A stretch of DNA of 64,000 bases from the NCBI RefSeq assembly GCF_963576675.1, contig NC_088916.1, positions 88,367,501 through 88,431,500 of the forward strand, given 5' to 3'. This DNA is from Euphorbia lathyris. Lineage: Eukaryota > Streptophyta > Magnoliopsida > Malpighiales > Euphorbiaceae. Under the pieces are notes generated by a model. It saw nothing but the letters and a program-made list of their open reading frames with translations. It searched no databases and was not told where the DNA came from. The translations under genes were made by a program, and so were the position numbers. Of the stretch, positions 54,225 through 64,000 are shown in pieces (the stretch's first letter is position 1; each line of letters begins with the position of its first letter).

Positions 54225-54640
54225 GGTCATTGGCAACGGTTCTTTTTGGCCTTAGACAACGGTTTTTAGACCGTTGCTAATATAAGCGTCGCCAATACTT
54301 GGCAACGGTTTTGAAAACCGTTGTCAAAAATCTGACTTGTGGCAACTGTTTTTTTTATGAAAATCGTTGCTAGAAACCACTCCAACAAGCGTGTCTGCAG
54401 TGTTAATGGCGTCGGTTTTTCTTGTAAAACCGATGCTAATTGTATGCTCTTTGACAACGGTTTTGTACTAAAACCGTTGTCAATGAGATCTTTGGCAATG
54501 GTTTTTCTTATAAAACCGATGCCTATGGTATGATCAATGGCAACGATTGTCTACTAAAGCCGTTGCCAATTGTAAGATAATTGGCAACGATTTTCTATTA
54601 AAACTGATGCCAAAGAGATCAATGGCAACGGTTTTTCTAA
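54225..54640. repeat. CACTA subterminal repeats (GGCAACGGTT type)
   Basis: About a dozen copies of GGCAACGGTTTT or its inverse, paired in short dyads of the form ggcaacggttttgaaaaccgttg. Variation among copies is high. Confidence 0.85.
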
Positions 54641-54918
54641 AATTATAACTGATATATATATATATATAATTACCAAATCCATATCAATAATAAAAAATTT
54701 TAATTTATTATTTTTATTAAATATAATAATTAGATATGATCTTAAAAGTTACTAAATATTAAACATACAAATTAATTTCTACATTCAAAAAGTGAATCAC
54801 TTAAAAAAAAAATTCTCCAATGCATAAAAAATAGACTGCACATATATCACTTTAGTATCAAAAAAAAAATTATTGAACAAAAATTTAGTCTCAAATAAAC
54901 ATAGAATTCAATTTTCAT

Positions 54919-55044
54919 CTCAAGTAAAAGCAAATCCATAATTCTTTGTCCATATTGAGCAACTACAGTCTTGCATTGTAGGCTAGCTACTCCAGCTGCT
55001 CTGATAGCTTGATTTATTATGGTAATCACAGGCTGCATTAAAAG
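54919..55044 (-). pseudogene. Fragment of a plant aspartic protease (phytepsin plant-specific insert)
   Basis: Within a 100-codon minus-strand frame, the part [20 protein letters not shown] followed by [13 protein letters not shown] matches the saposin-like plant-specific insert of phytepsin-type vacuolar aspartic proteases, including the first conserved Cys of the saposin fold. Sequence on both sides does not match the protease. A (short) exon captured by the surrounding CACTA element is the simplest explanation. The opposite-strand frame at 55065-55286 is not recognised. Confidence 0.7.
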
Positions 55045-55299
55045 AGATTCAAGCAATCCATTTAATGACTCAAAAAATGGAAGCAAATAAACCAAATCCA
55101 TGGCACTTAAAAGTAAGGAAATTGCATTACACAACTGAACAAGAAACAAATATATTTCTTTATACCGTTGGGCCTGCTAACAATGAAGTTCCAGAATCTG
55201 CAATTGCTGCGCAACCATCACTACAATACCCTGTTAGGAATAGGCTTAAATTGTTAGGGCCATATGATGAAATACACGAATTGTGACATCTTAACGGAT

Positions 55300-55440
55300 A
55301 GAAACAACTAAATTTTGTCCAATTGAACTAAATTTTGTTAAATTGAAACAACTAAATTTTGTTCAATTGATAAGAAAAAGTCTAGGTTCCAAATAATGAA
55401 GAATGAACTTATAAAAGAGCTACAGATGATGGGTCCTCAA
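55300..55440. repeat. Short tandem repeat before the LTR
   Basis: 'aactaaattttgt(c/t)caattga' occurs three times in 55307-55365. The five bases before the LTR are CTCAA; no right-hand partner is available because the retrotransposon is cut. Confidence 0.6.
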
Positions 55441-57190
55441 TGATAGGGGTATTTTACCCCATCTTTTAGCGTGATTTACGGGTTAATTTTAGAAGAAATA
55501 AATAAGTTTAATTACAAAAATAAAGTGCTTTAATAAAATAACGAAATAAAAATAAATTCCGTACTTTCGGCTAATTTTCCTTATGTTTGATTAATATTAG
55601 AAAATAAAACGTCAAGCTAACTCGGCTCTCGAGAATTGTATTTCAGGTACGAGCAAGGAGTGGAAATCTACCAAAATACGCGGGGCGTATCACTCCTCAC
55701 GCGGGGCGTGGAACACTTAGTCAGAAATAATTGCCTTATCTGCAGACTCCACATGGGATCCAACCATTGATACGCGGGGCGTACCCCAATCTACGCAGGG
55801 CGTAGATGCAATGATTAGCCCAATCATAAACGTCAGACTGCATTGTCTCCTAAGTCAACCATCGGTACGCGAGGCGTGTTTCAGGATACGCAAGGCGTAA
55901 ATGGTGTATTTCAAGCAATAAAACGCCAGGAGCTCAAACACGCGCGACGTATATCACTATACGCGGGGCGTGGTTGAGACAACAAGACCCGGATTAAGTC
56001 CACATACAGGAAATTATTGAAGGAATGGGTCATTATGATCATGTTTGCTCCATGCTTTGCTCCATGCTTGTAGGAATGGGAAATATGCACAAAATCATGT
56101 TGCCCCATGCTTTGCTCCATGCTTGTATCTTGTGGAATTATGATTTTGCCCCTAGCTTGATGTGTATAAATAAGAGTGACTAGCACTCATGTGACACACC
56201 CCTTTTGATATACAACTTTTGTATAAATTAAGTTCTTGATATATAGTTTTAGATTCAGATTTTATATAGCAATTCTCTATCACCTTGAGAGCTTGTTCGT
56301 TGATTCCGGCATTCCGTCGAAGTTCCGTTCCACCTCCGTTCACCAAGCTCGAAAGTTCCACCTCCAAGTCCTAAGAGACGGCCTTGAGTCCGGTTAGCTA
56401 GTTCCGAGGGTGAATTCTTCCCTTTTCACTTGCTAATTAGCTTGTACTCTTCCTACGTACTAGGTTTGGTTGTATTCTATATTTTCATTCTCCATATTTA
56501 TAATTTATGATTCACAATCTCTACTTCTTATATGTGTTGATACTTGCTAGTTGTTTTGATACTCGTAATTGATTATTGTGTAGGAGGACACGATATCCGA
56601 TGCCATTCGGGCTATCTTTAGGGGTTATATAAGTGTTGCCTTACCGGAAGTGATAAACCATAAACCGTAGGAATTGACAAGCCACAGAACTTACGGGCCC
56701 TAATTTCTAATCCCGAGCATTAGACACGCCTTGACTAGGAATCACGTAGTCTAAGTACTTCACGGGTCGGTCACACTACACATAGTCGTCATTGCAAGAG
56801 TAAATCATTAACCGTATATATTTAGAATTATTGTTTATCGTATTTATATCTTATCACCATTAATATCACTCCATAGAGTTTTTGTGACGTAAATCTGTCT
56901 CGACTATAGTTAGGAGTAGTTTGTAGTTGTGTCTCACACCAACCCCAAAGTATTCACCGCTTAGATAACATATAAAACCGAGTCGTTTAATACTTGTAGT
57001 TATAAATCCCGTGGATTCGATACCCGGTCTTAACCGGATTATTACTTGATACGACGGGGTACACTTGCCCCTAAGTAGTGGCGTCTAGTAGAGTTAGAGC
57101 ACTTAGAAAGAGCACATCCATAGTCATAGCGCAATCATCGCAATACACATTTTATCGTAGAAAAGCTCTAACACTAGGCGCGCCCCATCA
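55441..57190 (+). mobile_element. 5' LTR of a truncated retrotransposon
   Basis: It begins TGATAGGGG and ends CGCCCCATCA, inverted ends (one base different in length), 1,750 bases. Just after it is a primer-binding site. The 3' part carries 'cgatacccggtcttaaccgg' and 'cgacggggtacacttgcccc', common near plant LTR ends. Eight GC-rich ACGCGGGGCGT-like motifs lie at 55677-55971. The element class beyond gag is unknown since the rest is missing. Confidence 0.82.
55677..55971 (+). repeat. Eight paired ACGCGGGGCGT-like motifs in the LTR
   Basis: Copies start near 55677, 55698, 55770, 55792, 55866, 55886, 55939 and 55959. They come in four pairs with 20-22 base spacing inside a pair and about 73-96 bases between pairs. 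The intervening sequence is not conserved. Fixed spacing of about two helical turns suggests protein-binding sites; this is an inference. Confidence 0.75.
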
Positions 57191-57196
57191 AGTTTT

Positions 57197-57211
57197 TGGC
57201 ACCGTTGCTGG
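57197..57211 (+). promoter_or_regulatory. Primer-binding site (tRNA-Asp-like)
   Basis: TGGCACCGTTGCTGG, six bases after the LTR, differs at two positions from the complement of plant tRNA-Asp ends (TGGCGCCGTTGCCGG), a common plant retrotransposon primer. Confidence 0.8.
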
Positions 57212-57339
57212 GGATTTATAATTTCTTGCAATATTAGGCAAAAAAATTTTATTGTTAGTCTAAGTATTTGCAGATATTACTTTCTTTTTGTGAATAATTT
57301 ATTTTGTTTCTTGTTGTTACTAATGATTTGTTTCATGGT

Positions 57340-57777
57340 ATGATGCCTCATAGTCGTCATCTTTGGGACGACCTCATGGATGACGAATGTTCGCACCAAC
57401 AATCAACCTCGCAATTCGATGTGGTAATCTCTATGCTTAAAGACATTCATGAAGGATTATCTAACACTGAGTTATATTTCAGGGATTTGGAAAATCTAAT
57501 TGCCAGATTGAAGTCTCCTCCTGATTCAACCGCGGACGAATCAATTCGAGATTCCAATCCGGATTGTCAAAATGGAAAGCTCGAGTTAATTGAGTTTTCC
57601 CCGAATACTGAAGGTTGTCTCAGTTGTAAGAAAACGGACATCGATGAGCCGGTTGTATGCGGACCCATTGAAACAAATCCGAAGTTAGAAGAGTCGGAGG
57701 TTCCTTCTACCTTGGAATATTTCGCTCTTTTATCTAAAACTTGCCATGACCCTTTTAGATGTAAAATTGCTAATTAA
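57340..57777 (+). pseudogene. Start of a gag-like frame, cut at the duplication junction
   Basis: The frame starts MMPHSRHLWDDLMDDECSHQ and is acidic and Ser/Glu-rich (about 146 residues to the stop at 57777). I do not recognise a domain. From 57730 on, the DNA is the start of the duplicated block, so the last 15 codons (LSKTCHDPFRCKIAN) are encoded by the block, either by chance or because the block began inside this gene family. No capsid, protease or pol follows. Confidence 0.5.
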
Positions 57778-58892
57778 AATTTATATTCGATGTTAATTTT
57801 TATTTATTTTTAACAGATAATACAACTAATCAATAAAATATTATTCATATATGAAAAAATTATTATATATGCACCTATTTTTTGGCGCACCTAGGCGGCC
57901 GCTCTATTCCTAAAGGCAGAGCTGGCGCTGCTTATATCTCAATAGAATCTTCGGGATGTAGAAAGTGAAAGACACTTTGCCACATGTAAAAAAACGCAAA
58001 ATATATAAATAACAGGGTAAATAATTATAAGGTTTTTATGTATTTACTTAACACGCTAGTAAATCCATCATATTATTATAAGGTCCCTAAGTTTTATCTT
58101 AATCAATTCTTTAGTCTTTACATTTGTTTTTGTAAATGAAAGTCTAAAATTGCCTCTAGTTATATACATAAAAAAAATTTATCTTTTAGTTTCAAATTTA
58201 ATCTAATTAATTTTAAAGAAGTTTTGGAACTACATATACACCGAAATTAATATACTTGAAAAAATGTATTATTAATTTTTTCAAATTGTAATTATTTTTT
58301 AATATAATATCTTTAAACCAATATTAAATATTATTATAAATTTTTTTAACATCATATTTTTTTCTTCATTCATAAAATTTATTTATGTGTTTTTGTTTTT
58401 TTGTTGCTAACAAACCCACATGGATTTTGATTTTGTCTTAAATTTTTTTGTAGGCACCTATTTTTCTTAACCAATCGAGTTAGCCTTATGGTAAATCTTT
58501 GCACTTTTGCTTTGTTGGGTTTTATGTTTTAATGGAAATTCTGAAAACACTGTAATGATTCTTCAAAAACTAGCATATTACGTTGTCCTAAGAACTGAAT
58601 AAATAGAAACAACCTTCAAATTCAGAGATAACCATGGATTAGACAAGATGATTAAAAAGTGGGCAATATTGATACATTAACTCTAAACTAAAGTACAACC
58701 AAAGCCTGTAATCTCAACTACTTGGAATATTTATACCTTTGTTCATTCTAAGTGTCTTTATTATTTTGGCAACCTCATCAACATTTGCACATCTTACATT
58801 CCCAATATAGTGAATCCATTGTATTTGGTGTTTTTTCTCTTTACCTTCCATTTGATTCTGCCTCTTTTTCCAATGCAGTGCAGTCCCTTCAT

Positions 58893-59535
58893 CTAGCTGT
58901 TGCTACTACTGCTTTGAATTACTCTGTTGCTGCTGCTGATGTAAAAATTACTCACGGACGTGTTCTTTCGCCCAATATGACAGAGAAATCTATCCAGGAT
59001 CATTTTTCCAAACAATGGTTGTTCATTTTGTGGCTTTTTTTTTTGCATCTTAACATCAACAACACCCACACCAATTAACTCAGTGAAAAGAGTTGTAACT
59101 TCCTTCGTCACTGGAAAACCTCTTGAAAACGCCAGGAACATAGTCCAGTCATCTTCAGAGACGTTTTTGCAAGGATCCCAGTCCCATAATTCACGTGCAC
59201 CCAAGTCAAAATCCACAGCTCTTGGGACAATGCTCATACTCCCGAACACTCGATGAGGAAACTGGGAATTACTAGCGCTTCGCTTGAGCTTGACGATCCT
59301 AGAACATGTCGCAATATGTCAGTGAAAACTTTTTATGGCGGAACATTTGTAAAGAAACTTCTTTCTCCACTATCCTAGCAGTGAGAGAGATTTCTGCTGA
59401 CATTTCTAAAGGTAATGTGTTTGCATCAAGACTTTTCAGACATAAAACAGCCTCATCTGCAATGGCATTGAGCAAAATATCCTAGAGGGGGACGGGGTTC
59501 ATAACAATACCCAAGAGTGTTCTAGATATTAAGTA
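58893..59535 (-). pseudogene. Relic of a plant RRM-like protein gene, copy 2
   Basis: Same frames and same stops as at 4703-5345; the in-frame TAG and the decayed RRM end are shared, so the gene was dead before duplication. The only changes seen in the open part are one Arg-to-Trp (EDDRT to EDDWT) and one silent or near-silent change near 58959. Confidence 0.5.
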
Positions 59536-62500
59536 CTCTGTTGCTGCTGCTTCTCTAAACAGATTGATCAATATTAATTTTTAGGTACAGCACCATGGTT
59601 TTGTAGGATCAATCAACCAAAAATGCATCTAAACAACACAAGATCTCTAGAATGATTTTCTTTAAATAATGCATATTTAAAGAAGAAATTAGTAATTTAA
59701 ACATAAACTTACTTGCAGTCTCATATCATCCTCGCTGTTAGAAGAGATTGTTTTCGCCGGCAACATTCAGCAATCACTGATAAAATATCCTTTTTTTGTT
59801 CTTGAGAAAGCCTGAAAGATCTTTGCTGTTCTCATGTTTCTTCACCATTGTTTTTCCTGCACATAGTTAAGGTTTTTCAGATTTTTGTGAATATTTTCCG
59901 TTCTTAACAACCCTAGCTATCTATAAAATAATGATTCTTATTACCTCTTTGATGTTGATTTCGATTTGATTTTATTTGTTGCCTGCCAGATCTGTTGAGC
60001 CGCTTTTTGTGGAACGTAAACCCTAATCCACAGCACATAAGATTGGAGATATCAATGTCTAATGCACAACCACATTTACAATATGCATTTATGTAGGTCA
60101 GGCTATTTGTATGGGATATTGAATTCATATCAAATAATAGGCATCATACATAAAACAACCCCCTACATTTTTTAAGTTCTAAATTACCCTCTATTCTAAT
60201 CTAATTACATTAAATAACCTTATAATCTTATACAATTACATTCAATAATCCATATTACTGTTCAATTGTATTTAATAATCTCAAAAATCTTATGAACTTT
60301 CAAAAGTTCATAATTATTTATATATTTGGCGTGTCTTTCACTTTCTACACCCAAAATATTATCTAAAAAATTCTAACAAGAATTCCTTTCTCTTTCTTTG
60401 ATGAATCACTAATTATTGTGTATAAGTTTTCCTTAATCGGAATTAATTAAGTATCTAAAAAGCCAGTCAATGTAAGAATTGAATTCCTAATATGGCTCAA
60501 ATCATCCTTCCATTTCCGGTACAAACGGAGACATTTTTCTTTTCTAGCAAGTTACATTTTTATATACTCTGTTGAACTCTTCTTCCGTAGATTTTCCGCA
60601 TTCCGTTTCCATGCAACATAGCACATATATATTCCTCAAAAATGCTAATCTCTAAATTCAATCTCTTTACTTGGAAACAATGGAAATAGATTAAGATCTT
60701 CAATGGAATTAAATTCATTCGGTGTTGATCAAACAATTAAAAAAGCTGATAATATAGTCATTACAAATGCAATGAATGATATCGGTTGAATCAATCCGCC
60801 TAAAAGTAGGCAACTGAATTGAAGCAAAACAATAATACCAATTGAGAAAATCAGGCACCAACAATTTCCTAATCATTTGTTACAAACAACAAATTAGTAT
60901 TTTGAGAGAAACATCTAGCATTGTCAAACTAAAATGAACAATAGCTAATGCTTTACTAAATGAACAAACACAGATTTGGACTCTGCAATTTTCTCCATTG
61001 CAAATTAAGCTAAAAATAGTTACTCCCAAAGCCACAATCTCAACTAGTTGAAAATGCAGGAAATTACAGCAAAAATAATTGCCTGCTGAAATTTACATAA
61101 TATTCAGATCAAGCATTAGCAGCATAGTTTCATCATAGCAAATAACAAACAATCTTGATTTGTATAAAAAAACTTATCATAACACCAGAAGCATAAACAA
61201 ACTTGCGGTTTCAATTTCAAGTAATCATATCATCCTCACACATTAGATAGGTTATATAAACAAACACACTAGAGAGCAACATCTAACAAAAATGAGCATA
61301 TCAAGTTTAAAACAAAATTATAGAACACATCAGACAACTTATGTAAGGCACTCACAAACAAACAAATTTGACAATAAAATCACAATTACAATCCTAAAAT
61401 TCTCACTTTTTGGCATAATCATTTTTTAAAAACCACTATAGAAAACAAGTAATTAAAGAAAAATTAATAATGATAGATCATTTGTAAACACATATAATAA
61501 GCTAGAGTAGTTGAAAAACTCATTATATCTTCAGAATTGCTATTAAAACATGAAACCCAACAAAGAAAAACGCAGGAATTTGATTTGTTAATAGTTTCCT
61601 GCAAAAAAAAAATTATTAAGATAGGATCAAAATACTGACCATCACTTGATGCTCCTCCCTTCTTTCTTGAGGAAGGGTTTTTATAGAATTGAGCTTGATT
61701 CTCTTTGGAAATTTACTCGAGGACAGAGCAGTTAGAGATCAGATCCTAAAAGCATTGATGAATGCTAACTTTCTAGAAAAGATAAGCCCTAATCCTAAGT
61801 ATTGATTTCTATAGAATTGGTTATGCCACTTTCTGGAGAAGATAAACCCTAATCCTAACCGTATCCATAATTGATATATGGGCTATCTACTATTCAGATC
61901 TCACACAGGAGATATCTATGAACATTGGGTAACGCTAATTGCTATTCCGCGATTGAGAAGAGTAAAGGTGTAAGTCCAGTTATATAGGTGATGTCATCCC
62001 TTCCTCTCAAACTTCACCTACCCACTAAAGTTTTAAAGTTCTAAATTAGACCTTCTATTTTTGTCTAATTATCTTTAATAGCCTCATATTTTTGTCCAAT
62101 TTTATCTTTATATAATTAATTTCAATAACCTCAAAATTTCAATTGTTCTCTAAATTCTTAAAAGTTCACAAGTATTTACCAATAAGTTATTTTCTTTTTG
62201 ACATGTGACACATGGTGTCTCTCACTGTAACAGTTTGGGCCAAATATTAGTCTTAAATTTAACCCTAACGTTCTTAATTCTATTGTGATTTAACCTTAAC
62301 GTATGAAATTATGCAAATTTAACTCTGATAGTAAGATCAATTTGAGTCATACCTTACCGAAAATTAGAAAAAACATGTTTTATTAGTATTTTACTATCAC
62401 TTTAGTTTATTAATTTATTAGTAACAAAACTATAAAAATTCTGCTAAAATGCTAAAAACTAAATCTGCTACATATAAATTAATCACAATTTTTTTTATCA

Positions 62501-63285
62501 AATTCTCTTAAATATTTAGAGTGTTATTAATATAGTTATAAGAAAAATAAAAAATATATATAACTGCTTCAATCTAACGACAAACTTGTTTGGAAGATAC
62601 GACGTGATAATTAAATAACAGTAACCAGTCTTTTTGCATTTTCGACAGAGCTTGGCTAAACTTGGTCTTGCTTGGAAAAATTAGGGTTTTATTTGCATCA
62701 ATTCATATGTTAGGAGCTAAATATGCACCTTGATTGAAGCGTTATGGTTAAATTTGACGCTTATCCCAATAAAAAAATATACAAAATTACAAAATAAATA
62801 TTACATGTTGCAATTATTGAGTTTCTATAGGGATCGTGCCGTGTCAATTTCGAAGTAGTGTCAAAATTATTAAACCGTAATCCAACCCAAAAAATTTCAT
62901 TTCAATCTCGTATTAACCTAATCAGGATGATATCGATTACGTGTGGTGTTGTCGAGTCATATATAATTTTACTATGGGTCAAAATTATTTTTAGGAAAAC
63001 CTCAATTTTAATCTTGAGGTTATTGGGAATTTCCCTCTCATTTTACAAAAAGGCTTACTTTTAATCATTGCCCTAAAATATTGGTTCAATTTTATCATTT
63101 TCTAATAAATTCCGTGGAAACTTTTTATTCGAAATTATTTTGAAAATGATAAAATTAAATTAAATTTTCTATTATCAAAATAAAATTCACAAAAAAGTTT
63201 ATGAATGGACAAAATTAAGCTGTTTTATAAGTAGATTGATTTGTGTGAAACAAAATCCAGAAATAAGATTTGTTTGGTGCTAGAG
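59536..63285. other. Non-coding part of duplicated block, copy 2
   Basis: Matches 5346-9095 base for base except for about ten substitutions. It contains the gene-fragment unit ends and family R module described for copy 1. Nothing new is present. Confidence 0.9.
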
Positions 63286-64000
63286 AATTCTTCAATTCCA
63301 CGATAACACCTGCTGGCCCATTCGCCGACTTCTTCAATGATTTGCAACATCGAAGGATTCCTAAACATTTGATGAACCTTTGGAGAGTGGCAATCATCAC
63401 TTGCCCTTGGCTGATCCGGAAAACTCAGAACCATGCTATTTTTAACGATATCAATCCAAATTACTAAATCCCGGCTATGGCTCTCGGTTCGTGAGACTAG
63501 ACATTTTGCTGACCCCGGAACCATTCGACAGCGGCCTGCCCCGAACATAATTATCGTTCATTGGGTCCCCCGCCGGCGGGATGGACCAAAGCCAACACAG
63601 ATGGATCCGCATCAGGCTCACCAGGTTTGGCAGGTTCAGGAGGCATTTTTCGACACCATAGAGGGTTCCCGAAGGGCTGTTTCGCCTTCCCCATTGGTGA
63701 ATCCTTTGTGCATATTGCTGAGCTCGGGGCTGTCATTTTCGCAATTGAAATCGTATGGGAAAAAGGGTGGCACCAACTACGGATAGAATCAGACTCCTCT
63801 TTTGTGGTAAGCATGTTAAAACAGCGTTCTTCGAAGGTCTCGTGGCTGATCCGACAAGCTTGGACGAGATTTTTACACTAATGCGCTAATATGGAGGTAA
63901 TAATTACACATTTACAGGGAAGGAAACCGCTCGGCTGACTCTTTGGCACGCTTTGGAGCTTCATCCCCGTGATTAACCTGGTGGCACTCTGCCCCTGAAT
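63286..64000 (+). mobile_element. 5'-truncated LINE with RNase H domain, copy 2 (runs off window)
   Basis: Copy of 9096-9810. The RNase H frame (63546-63881) keeps DG, AEL and ESDS. Ser-Leu codons at 63558-63563 differ at two bases from copy 1 but are synonymous; residue Leu after SDSSF is Val here (SSFVVSM). Thus the block includes the LINE, which was inserted before duplication. Confidence 0.75.

Larger units (their letters stand above)
54210..55440. mobile_element. Left end of another CACTA element with captured gene piece
   Basis: The end reads [T]ACTAGTGCAAAAATGG at 54210, one base off a CACTAGTG terminus. It is followed by about 400 bases of GGCAACGGTTTT / AAAACCGTTGCC subterminal repeats in both orientations (54225-54640). 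It inserted into the TNP1-like gene. Behind the repeats lie AT-rich DNA and a phytepsin fragment on the minus strand. No right terminus was found before the LTR at 55441, so it is truncated or continues beyond the nested sequences. Confidence 0.7.
57730..64000. repeat. Large duplicated block, copy 2
   Basis: Colinear with 3540-9810 at a constant offset of 54,190. It runs off the end of the window, so the true length is unknown. Substitutions relative to copy 1 include those near 58959, 59146, 59379, 60267, 60611, 61117, 61407, 61859, 61928, 62280, 62450, 63570, 63571, 63805 and 63976. Confidence 0.95.

Noticed and set aside
55677..55971. Paired GC-rich motifs as a CRISPR-like array
   Set aside because: The motif is only about 11 bases and varies, and it lies inside an LTR.

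Overview
The window is repeat-rich nuclear DNA from a flowering plant, most likely a eudicot. The evidence is its LTR retrotransposons (a Ty3/gypsy chromovirus of Tekay/Del type, a Ty3/gypsy Tat-type element, a Ty1/copia fragment and one further family), Mutator-like, CACTA, hAT-like and Harbinger-like DNA transposons, LINE and SINE pieces, and captured fragments of plant genes (pectinesterase, phytepsin-type aspartic protease, Plus-3 domain and RRM-like proteins). I cannot name the species. I see no intact ordinary host gene, no tRNA or rRNA gene and no CRISPR; almost every open frame belongs to a transposon or is a relic.

Layout. 1-2217: unassigned DNA, then the right end of a CACTA transposon (tandem GGGACGAC-type repeats, TGTAGTG end), which abuts the tail of a gene fragment. 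3540-9810: a block repeated at 57730-64000 with a constant 54,190-base offset, no indels and about 15 substitutions that I counted by eye. It holds an RRM-like pseudogene and a 5'-truncated LINE with an RNase H domain. 10535-14000: a dispersed repeat family, a degenerate hAT piece and the 5' end of a copia element. 14000-16770: relics of a Plus-3 domain gene, including a 290-base-arm hairpin. 16774-17575: a fold-back Mutator-like element with a 9-base target duplication.

18835-29011: a complete but dead Tekay-type element on the minus strand (CATTA target duplication). A 1,379-base Pack-MULE carrying pectinesterase exons has inserted next to its stop codon. 29547-30580: an AT-rich Harbinger-like element. 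31088-42759: a solo LTR of a Tekay-related family (TAGTA duplication), split by a Tat-type element at 33166-42315 (ATATT duplication). The Tat element has gag-pol on the minus strand and a spliced antisense gene on the plus strand.

44731-45650: another fold-back Mutator-like element. 46805-48640: another copy of the dispersed repeat, an hAT piece and a SINE tail. 49029-54209: CACTA transposase (TNP2-like) and second-gene (TNP1-like) relics, broken by a 388-base palindromic MITE. 54210-55440: the left end of another CACTA element carrying a phytepsin fragment. 55441-57729: an LTR, primer-binding site and start of gag of another retrotransposon, cut off where the second copy of the duplicated block begins.

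The genes do not form a pathway. The window records nested insertion, gene capture and decay, followed by a recent large duplication (or an assembly artefact that looks like one).
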